DNA of 64,000 nucleotides from Sycon ciliatum (taxonomy: Eukaryota; Porifera; Calcarea; Leucosolenida; Sycettidae): the NCBI RefSeq assembly GCF_964019385.1, contig NC_088643.1:8825660-8889659 (forward strand). Reading direction: 5' to 3'. The position numbers and the translations under genes are program-made. Position 1 is the first letter of the stretch; each line of letters opens with the position of its first letter. Positions 56,891 to 64,000 of the stretch are shown here, in pieces. A model generated the notes under the pieces. It worked only from the letters and a program-made list of their open reading frames with translations, was not told the origin of the DNA and made no database searches.

Positions 56891-57360
56891 CGGCTCCGGT
56901 GGCTCCGCTCCATACTGGTGGCTCAACGCTAGCGGCTCCACGCTGGCAGCTCCACGCCGGCGGCTCCGCGCTGGCGGCTCCGCGCTGGCGGATCCTCGCT
57001 GGCGGCTCCGCGCTGGCGGCTCCGCGCTGGCAGCACCGCTCCGGTTCTCCGCTCCGGTGGCTCCTCTCCGGTGGCTCCGCTCTGGTCGCGCGCTGGTGGC
57101 TCCACGCTGGTGGCTCCACTCGCTGGCGGCTCAACGCTGGCGGCTCCACGCTGGCGGCTCCACGCTGGCGGCTCCACGCTGGCGGCTCCACGCTGGCGAC
57201 TCCACGCTGGCGGCTCCCTGCTGGCGGCTCCACGCTGGTGGCTCCACTCTGGTGGCTCCACTCTGGTGGCTCCACTCTGGTGGCTCCACTCCGGTGGCTC
57301 CACTCCGGTGGCTCCACTCCGGTGGCTCCCCTCCGGTGGCTCCGCTCTGGTGGCTTCGCT

Positions 57361-60250
57361 CAACGCCGGCGGCTCCACGCTAGCGGCTCCAAGCTGGCGG
57401 CTCCAATCCGGTGGCTCCGCTCCGGCGGCTCCATTCCGGCGGCTTCACTCCGGCGGCTCCACACCGGCGGCTCCACTCCGGCGGCTCCACTCCGGCGGCT
57501 CCACTCCGGCGGCTCCACTCCGGCGGCTCCCCTCTGGCAGCTCCGGCGGCTCTGCTCCGGTGGCTCCACTCCGGTGGCTCCCCTTCGGTGGCTCCGCTCT
57601 GGTGGCTCCTTTCCGGTGGCTCCGTTCAGGTGGCTCCGCTCTGGTGGCTCCGTTCTGGTGGCTCCGCTCTGGTGGCTCCGCTCTGGTGGCGCCCTGGCGG
57701 CTCCACCCTGGCGGCTCCAACGCTGGTAGCTCCACGCTGGTGGCTCCACTCACTGGAGGCTCAACGCCGGCGGCTCCTTGCTGGCGGCTCCACGCTGGCG
57801 GCTTCACGCTGGTGGCTCCACGCTGGCGCCTCCATGCTGGCAGCTCCACGCAGGCGGCTTCACGCTGGTGCCTCCACTCTTGTGGCTCCACTCCGGTGGC
57901 TCCACTCCGGTGACTCCACTCGGGTGGCTCCCCTCCGGTGGCTCCACTCTGGTAGCTCCCCTACAGTGGCTCCGCTCTGGTGGCTCCGCTCTGGTGGCTC
58001 CGCTCTGGTGGCTCCGGTCCACGCTGGCGGCTGCGCGGTGGCGGCTCCCCGCTGGCGGATCAACGCCGGCGGTTCCGGTTCGGTGGCTCCACTCTGGTGG
58101 CTCCACTCCGGTTGCTCCACTCCTGTGGCTCCACTCCGGTTGCTCCACTCCTGTGGCTTCCCTCCGGTGGCTCCACTCCTATGGCTCCCCTCCGATGGCT
58201 CCGCTTCGGTGGCTCCGCTCTGGTGGCGCGCTGGCGGCTCCACGCTAGCGGATCCACGCTGGTGGCTCCACGCTGGATGGTCAACGCTGGTGGGTCCATG
58301 CTTGTGGCTCTACTCGCTGGTTGCTCAACGCTGGCGACTCCACGCTGGCGGATCCACGCTGGCAGCTCCACGTTTGCGGCTCCGCGCTGGTGGCTCCACG
58401 CTGGTGAGCACCGCTGGCGGCTCCACGTCGGCGGCTCCACGCTCCATGCTCGCTGCTCCACGCTGGCAGCTCAACGCTCGTGGCTCGACTCTGGTGGCTC
58501 CACACCGGTGGCTCCCCTCCGATGGCTCCACTCCGGTGGCTCCACTCCCATGGTTTCACTCCGGCGGCTCCTAGCTGGCGGCTCCGGGCTGGCAGCACCG
58601 CTCCGGTGGCTCCGCTCCGGTTGCTCCACTCCGGTGGCTCCCCTCCGGTGGCTCCGCTCCGGTGGCTCCGCTGTGGTGGCGCGCTGGTGGGTCCACGCTG
58701 GTGGCTCCACTCGCTGGCGGCTCAACGCTGGCGGCTCCTCGCTGGCGGCTCAACGCTGGCGGCTCCGCGCTGGCGGCTCCACACTGGTGACTCCACTCCG
58801 GTGGCTCCACTCCGGTGGCTCCACTCCGGTGGCTCCACTCCGGTGGCTCCCTCCCGGTGGCTCCGCTCTGGTGGCTCCGCTCAACGCCGGCGGCTCCACG
58901 CTAGTGCTCCATTCCGGCGGCTTCACTCCGGCGGCTCCACTCCGGCGGCTCCACTCCGGCGGCTCCACTCCGGCGGCTTCACTCCGACGGCTCCACTCCG
59001 GCGGCTTCACTCCGGCGGCTCCACTCCGGCGGCTCCCCTCTGGCAGCTCTGGTCCGGCGGCTCCCCTCTGGCAGCTCTGGTCCGGCGGCTCCGCTCCGGC
59101 GGCTCCGCTCCGGCGGCTCCGCTCCGGCGGCTCCGCTCCGGCGGCTCCGCTCCGGCGGCTCCGCTCCGGCGGCTCCGCTCCGGCGGCTCCGCTCCGGCGG
59201 CTCCGCTCCGGCGGCTCCGCTCCGGCGGCTCCGCTCCGGCGGCTCCGCTCCGGCGGCTCCGCTCCGGCGGCTCCGCTCCGGCGGCTCCGCTCCGGCGGCC
59301 CTGCTCCGGTGGCTCCACTCCGGTGGCTCCCCTCCGGTGGCTTCGTTCCGGTGGCTCTGCTCTGGTGGCTCCGCTCTTGTGGTGCGCTGGCGGCTCCACC
59401 CTGGCGGCTCCACGCTGGTGGCTCGACGCTGGTGGCTCCACTCACTGGAGGCTCAACGCCGGCGGCTCCTTGCTGGCGGCTCCACGCTGGGGGCTCCACT
59501 CTGGTGGCTCCACGCTGGCGACTCCACGCTGGCGCCTCCATGCTGGCGGCACCACGCAGGCGGCTTCACGCTGGTGGCTCCACTCTGGTGGCTCCACTGC
59601 GGTGGCTCCACTCCAGTGACTCCACTCCGGTGGCTCCCCTCCGGTGGCTCCACCCTAGTAGCTCCCCTACAGTGGCTCTGCTCTGGTGGCTCCGCTCTGG
59701 TGGCTCCGCTCTGGTGGCTCCGCTCTGGTGGCTCCGCTCTGGTGGCTCCGGTCCACGCTGGCGGCTCCGCGGTGGCGGCTCCCCGCTGGCGGCTCCGCGC
59801 TGGCGGATCCGTGCCGGCGGGTCCGGTCCGGTGGCTCCACTCTGGTGGCTCCACTCCGGTTGCTCCACTCTTGTGGCTCCCCTCCGGTGGCTCCGCTTCG
59901 GTGGCTCCGCTCTGGTGGCGCGCTGGCGGCTCCACGCTGGCGGATCCACGCTGGTGGCTTCACGCTGGAGTGTCATCGCTGGTGGCTCCACGCTGGTGGC
60001 TCTACTCGCTGGTTGCTCAACGCTGGCGACTCCACGCTGGCGGATCCACGCTGGCAGTTCCACGCTTGCGGCTCCGCGCTGGCGGCTCCGCGCTGGCGGC
60101 TCCACGCTGGTGGCTCACCGCAGGCGGCTCCACGCTCGCTGCTCCACGCTGGCGGCTCAACGCTGGTGGCTCGACTCTGGTGGCTCCACACCGGTGGCTC
60201 CCCTCCAATGGCTCCACTCCCATGGTTTCACTCCGGCGGCTCCTCGCTGG
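57361..60250. repeat. Higher-order repeat of about 1.69 kb in the 14-bp array
   Basis: CACTGGAGGC-type segments at 57751 and 59443 and TACTCGCTGG segments at 58311 and 60003 are both offset by 1692 bp. CACACCGG segments at 58501 and 60187 are offset by 1686. The earlier marker pair at 57361 and 58882 is offset by 1521; the difference is roughly accounted for by a local expansion of one unit at 59084-59293. Confidence 0.8.
59084..59293. repeat. 15 perfect copies of GGCGGCTCCGCTCC
   Basis: A 210-bp uniform run within an otherwise variable array. Its counterpart one higher-order period earlier (about 57420-57530) has only a few such units, so this is a local expansion. Confidence 0.88.
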
Positions 60251-61959
60251 CGGCTCATTGCTGGCGGCTCCATGCTGGCGGATCCACGCTGTTGGCTCCA
60301 CTCTGGTGGCTCCACTCCGGTGGCTCCCCTCCGATGGCTCCACTCCGGTGGCTCCATTCCGGTGGCTCCACTGACTCCCCTCCAGTAGCGCCGCTCTGGT
60401 GGCTCCGCCCCACGCTGGCGCCTCCACGCTGGCGCCTCCACGCTGGCGCCTCCACGCTGGAGGCTCCACGCTGGAGGCTCCACTCTGGCGGCTCCACGCT
60501 GGCGGCTCAATGCTGGCGGCTCCACGCCGGCGGATCCACTCCGGCGGCTCCATTTCGGCGCCTCCACTCCGGCGCCTCCACTCCGGCGCCTCCCCTCCGG
60601 CGGTTCCCCTTCGGCGGCTCTGCTCGGGCGGCTCCACTCCATGCTGGCGACTCCCCACTGGCAGCTCAACGCAGGCGGCTCCACGCTGGCAGCTTCACGC
60701 TGGCACCTCCGCTCTGGCGGCTACGCGCTGGCGGTTCCACTTGCTGGCGGCTCACTCGCTAGTGGCTCAACGCTGGCGGCTCCAACCTGGCGGCTCCACG
60801 CTGGCGGCCCCACGCTGGCGGCTCCACGTTGGCGGCTCCACGTTGGCGGCTCCACTCTGCTGGCTCCATTCTGGTGGATCTACTCCGGTGGCTCCAAACC
60901 GGTGGCTCCACTCTGGTGGCTCCTCTCCAGTGACTGTCCGCTTCAAGCTGGCGGCTCCACGCTGGCGGCTCCAAGCTTGCGGCTCCACGCAGGCGGCTCC
61001 ACACTGGCGGCTCCACTTCGGCGGCTCCATTCCGGCGGCTCCACTCCGGTAGCTCCCCTCCGGTGGCTCCGCTCTCGTGGCTACGCTCCACGCTGGCGGC
61101 TCCACGCTTCCGGCTCCGCGCTGGCGGCTGCACGCTGGTGGCTCCGCGCTGGCGGCTCCGCCCTGGCGGCTCCACGCTGGCGGCTCCGCGCGGGCGGCTC
61201 CACTCTGGCGGCTCCATTCCGGCGGCTTCCCCTCGGCGGCTCCTCTCCGGCGGCTCCGCTCCGGCGGCTCCGCTCCTGCGGCTCAGCTCCGGCGGCTTCG
61301 CTCCGGCGGCTCCGCTCCGGTATCTCCGCTCCGGCGGCTCCGCACCGGCGGCTCCGCGTCGGCGGCTCCGCGTCGGCGGCCCTAATCTGGCGGGGCCGCT
61401 CCGCGCCGGAGGCTCTACTCTGGCGGCTCCACTCTGGTGGCTCCACTCTGGTGGCCCCTTTCATGTGGCCCCACTCTGGTGGCCCCACTCTGGTGGCCCT
61501 ACTCTGGTGGCTCCACTCTGGGGGCTCCACGCTCGCGGCTCCACGCTGGCGGCTCCACGCTGGCGGCTCCACGCGGGCGGCTCCACTCCTGCGGCTCTAT
61601 TACGGCGGCCCCACTCCGGCGGCTCCACTCCGGCGGCTCCACTCCGGCGGCTCCACTCCGGCTGCTCCCCTCTTGTGGCTCCGCTCCGGCGGCTTAGCTC
61701 CGGCGGCTCCGCGCTGGCGGCGCTGGCGGCTCCGCGTTTGCGGCTCCGCGCTGGCGGCTGCGAGCTGGCGGCTCCGCGCTGGTGGCTCCGCACTTGCGGC
61801 TCCGCGCCGGCAGTTCCTCTGGCTCCTCTAGATCCTCTGGCTCATCTGGTTCCCCTGGCTCATCTGGCTCCTCTGGCAGCTGACTCCTCTTGTCCCTCTG
61901 GCTCTTCTGGCTCCTCTGGCTCCTCTGGGTCCTCTAGGTCCTCTGGCTCCTCTGAATCC

Positions 61960-62068
61960 TCAAGGCTTTCCAGGTGGACGGCATCGCAATTCGGAGGCGG
62001 AGAAAGGATAGCCAGTGAAAATGGAAAAACAAAGACGTATTGGTTGTCAAAATTGACCCAGAAATTCT
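61960..62068 (-). repeat. 108-bp module, copy 3
   Basis: Inverted copy relative to the left arm and more diverged than the others at the end near 62050-62068. Confidence 0.8.
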
Positions 62069-62817
62069 CTGGCTCCTCTGGCTCCTCTGGCTCCTCTTGC
62101 TCTTCTGGCTCATCTGGCTCTTCTGGCTCTTCGGGCCGCTGAGTCTGGGCTCCTCTGGCTCCTCTGGCAGCTGAGTCTGGCTCATCTGGCTCCTCTGCCG
62201 GGCTCCTCTGGCTCCTCTGGCAGCTGAGTCTGAGTCCAGAGGAACCCGGCAGGGGAGCCAGAGGAGCCAGATTCAGCTGCCAGAGGAGCCAGATGAGCCA
62301 GATTCAGCTGCCAGAGGAGCCAGATTCAGCTGCCATAGGAGCCAGAGGAGCCAGAGGCGCCAGAACTGAAGAGACAGAGGAGCCAGAAGAGCAAAAGGAG
62401 GCAGATTAGCCCGGCAGAGGAGCCAGAGGAGCCAGAGGAGCCAGAGGAGCCAGAGGAGCCAGAAGAGCCTTAGGTGACAGAGGAGCCAGAGGAGCCCGGC
62501 AGAGGAGCCAGAGGAGCCAGATAAGCCAGAGTCAGCTGCCAGTGGAGCCAGAGGAGCCAGATGAGCCAGAGGAGCCAGAAGAGCCAGAGGAGCCAGAGGA
62601 GCCAGAAGAGCCAGAGGAGCCAGAGGAACCAGAGTGGCCAGAAGAGCCAGAGGTGCCGGAAGATCCGGAAGAGCTGGAAGAGCCAGAAGAGCCAGAAGAA
62701 TCAGAAGAGCCAGATGAGCCAGAAGAGCCAGAGGAGCCAGAAGAGCCAGGAGAGCCAGAAGAACCAGGCTCCTCTGGATCCTCTGGCTCCTTTTGCTTCT
62801 CTGGCTCCTCTGAATCC

Positions 62818-63150
62818 TCAAGGCTTTCCAGGTGGACGGCATCGCAATTCGGAAGCGGAGAAAGGATAGCAATTTCAAATTTGGACTTCACGGAGGATTT
62901 CAAAGTTTTTAGGAAATTAGAGGGCACATGCCACGTACTGCTCTTTTCTCTCCGAAACTCAACACTTGCAAGCCAGATATGAAAGAAAGAAAAAATCATC
63001 AGTCACACCACCGGGACTCGAACCAGGGACCTTGAGTTTCGGAGAGAAAAGAGCAGTACGTGGCATGTGGCCTCTAATTTCCGGAGAAAGGATAGCCAGT
63101 GAAAAAGGAAAAACAACGACGTATTGGTTGTCAAAATAGACCAAGAAATC
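62818..63150 (-). repeat. 108-bp module, copy 4, split by an insertion
   Basis: The halves lie at 62818-62870 and 63083-63150 and share a 14-bp direct repeat, GGAGAAAGGATAGC, on either side of a 212-bp insert. Without the insert and one copy of the 14 bp, this is a normal module. Confidence 0.85.
62871..63082 (-). mobile_element. SINE-like insertion with B box and 51-bp inverted arms
   Basis: A 212-bp sequence is flanked by perfect 14-bp direct repeats (62857-62870 and 63083-63096), as expected of LINE-machinery retrotransposition. The minus strand carries GGTTCGAGTCC (63014-63024), a match to the RNA polymerase III B box, inside a T-arm-like context. Two 51-bp inverted arms (62912-62962 and 63032-63082, one mismatch seen) surround a 69-bp loop holding the B box. 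I see no convincing A box. It could instead be a fold-back or MITE-like element; the long direct repeat favours retrotransposition. Confidence 0.65.
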
Positions 63151-63205
63151 ATTTGGCTCCTCTGGCTCTTCTGGCTCCTCTGGCTCCTCTGGCTCCTCTG
63201 AATCC

Positions 63206-63312
63206 TCAATACTTTCCAGGTGGACGGCATCGCAATTCGGAGGCGGAGAAAGGATAGCCAGTGAAAAAGGAAAAACAACGACGTATTGGTTGTCAAAATC
63301 GACCAAGAAATC
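63206..63312 (-). repeat. 108-bp module, copy 5
   Basis: Complete inverted copy, intact over its length, with ATACTTTCC in place of AGGCTTTCC at one end. Confidence 0.85.
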
Positions 63313-63411
63313 CTCTGGCTCCTCTGGCTCTTCTGGCTCCTCCGGCCGCTGAGTCTGGCTCCTCTGGCAGCTTTGTCTGGCTCATCTGGCTCCTGTGGCT
63401 TCTCTGGCTCC

Positions 63412-63518
63412 TCAAGGCTTTCCAGGTGGACGGCATCGCAATTCGGAAGCGGAGAAAGGATAGCCAGTGAAAAAGGAAAAACAACGACGTATTGGTTGTC
63501 AAAATCGACCAAGAAATC
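63412..63518 (-). repeat. 108-bp module, copy 6
   Basis: Complete inverted copy, nearly the same as copies 5 and 7. Spacing from copy 5 is about 206 bp. Confidence 0.85.
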
Positions 63519-63638
63519 CTCTGGCTCCTCTGGCTCTTCTGGCTCCTCTGGCTCTTCTGGCTCCTCTCCGGAGTCCTCTGGCTCCTCTGGCAGCGGAGTC
63601 CGGCTCCTCTGGCAGCTGAGTCTGGCTCCTCTGGCTCC

Positions 63639-63746
63639 TCAAGGCTTCCCAGGTGGACGGCATCGCAATTCGGAAGCGGAGAAAGGATAGCCAGTGAAAA
63701 AGGAAAAGCAACGACGTATTGGTTGTCAAAATCGACCAAGAAATCC
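63639..63746 (-). repeat. 108-bp module, copy 7
   Basis: Complete inverted copy at 227 bp from copy 6. Copies 5-7 are therefore roughly tandem, with about 100 bp of CTCTGGCTC units between them. Confidence 0.85.
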
Positions 63747-64000
63747 TCTGGCTCCTCTTGCTCCTCTGGCTCGTCTGGCTCCTCTGGCTCTTCTGGCTCC
63801 TCTGGCAGCTGAGTCTGGCTCATTTGGCTCCTCTGGCAGCTGAGTCTGGCTCCTCTGGCTTTTCTGCTGGGCTCCTATGGCTCCTCTGCCGAGCTCCTCT
63901 GCCGGGCTTCTCTGGCTTCTTTGCCGGGCTCCTCTGGCTCCTCTGCTCGTCACTGGCCCGTTTGTCAACGGTTGCGCTAATCGACCACACAGCGTACAGC

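Larger units (their letters stand above)
56891..61812 (-). repeat. 14-bp GC-rich array, minus orientation
   Basis: About 350 units of the reverse-complement type: GGCGGCTCCACGCT, GGCGGCTCCGCTCC, GGTGGCTCCACTCC and relatives. Most substitutions are CG to TG or CA at the CpG sites of the unit. Similar unit types are clustered, and a higher-order period of about 1.69 kb is visible. Gly/Ser/Ala/Pro/Arg-rich open frames in several frames and on both strands reflect composition only. Confidence 0.9.
61813..64000 (-). repeat. Right outer arm: CTGGCTCCT-type repeats with inverted modules
   Basis: Mostly the reverse complement of the left outer arm: CTCTGGCTC units, GGCAGCTGAGTC units and inverted 108-bp modules, ending at the window edge in the inverted unique boundary sequence. 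A segment at about 62232-62765 is in the opposite (plus) orientation, so the arm contains a nested inversion. Confidence 0.85.

Noticed and set aside
55138-61831. Arg/Ala/Pro- or Gly/Ser-rich proteins across the 14-bp arrays, including an 802-residue plus-strand frame at 57980-60388
   Set aside because: A 14-bp period cycles through all frames, several overlapping frames on both strands are open together, and the sequences are low complexity. This is the expected result of a GC-rich repeat lacking stop triplets.
63007-63033. tRNA gene on the minus strand
   Set aside because: Only a T-arm/B-box-like segment is present; no acceptor stem, anticodon arm or A box can be fitted around it.
1-64000. 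Telomeric repeat or rDNA spacer identity for the arrays
   Set aside because: The unit is not a known telomere motif and no rRNA sequence is present.

Overview
This is a eukaryotic, almost certainly metazoan, window that is mostly satellite DNA. The evidence is a BEL/Pao LTR retrotransposon (a group known from animals), an endonuclease/RT-bearing non-LTR retrotransposon, and about 41 kb of a 9-bp minisatellite. I see no host gene, bacterial operon, rRNA, complete tRNA or CRISPR array. The species cannot be named from the sequence; an invertebrate is a reasonable guess only.

Layout. (1) 1-11374: array of the 9-bp unit ATGAGCCAG with 11- and 13-bp variant units and kilobase-scale internal duplications. 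(2) 11375-16120: an apparently intact non-LTR retrotransposon (LINE) inserted in the array, with ORF1 (CCHC zinc knuckle), ORF2 (EEP endonuclease plus reverse transcriptase) and a TAA-repeat tail. (3) 16121-41908: 25.8 kb more of the 9-bp array. It includes a perfect tract of 525 units, another of 377 units, two large 13-bp-unit blocks, higher-order repeats of about 2.1 kb and 709 bp, and one messy stretch near 36.1 kb. (4) 41909-50104: a BEL/Pao locus built as partial pol - LTR - full internal region - LTR. (5) 50105-54370: the 9-bp array again, holding two copies of a minus-strand 3' fragment of another non-LTR element, copied by a 1.14-kb duplication. (6) 54371-64000: a compound inverted structure of GAGCC-core repeats. 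AT-richer outer arms (9-bp GAGCCAGAG units plus a 108-bp module) flank a very GC-rich core of 14-bp units whose orientation flips near 56890.

How it fits together. All the satellite units share a GAGCC core, and the 9-, 11-, 13- and 14-bp versions look like stages of one repeat family. New lengths arise by 2- or 4-bp slippage and then spread in blocks. The array has taken up at least four transposable-element insertions: the intact LINE, the minus-strand LINE 3' end, BEL/Pao, and a B-box-bearing SINE-like insert with 14-bp target-site duplications. Parts of these were then copied with the surrounding array. Very long open frames cross the arrays (one minus-strand frame runs 8638 codons), but this is a property of the repeat unit, which gives no stop in any minus-strand frame. 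I do not treat them as genes.

Points most worth a second look: the higher-order organisation of the arrays; CpG-decay-like variation in the 14-bp repeats; the inverted architecture of the last 10 kb; the repeated 108-bp module; the SINE-like insert; and the BEL/Pao tandem, in which the full-length copy carries an integrase deletion and a substituted RNase H catalytic position. The arrays are so repetitive that assembly error has to be considered for every length and copy-number statement.
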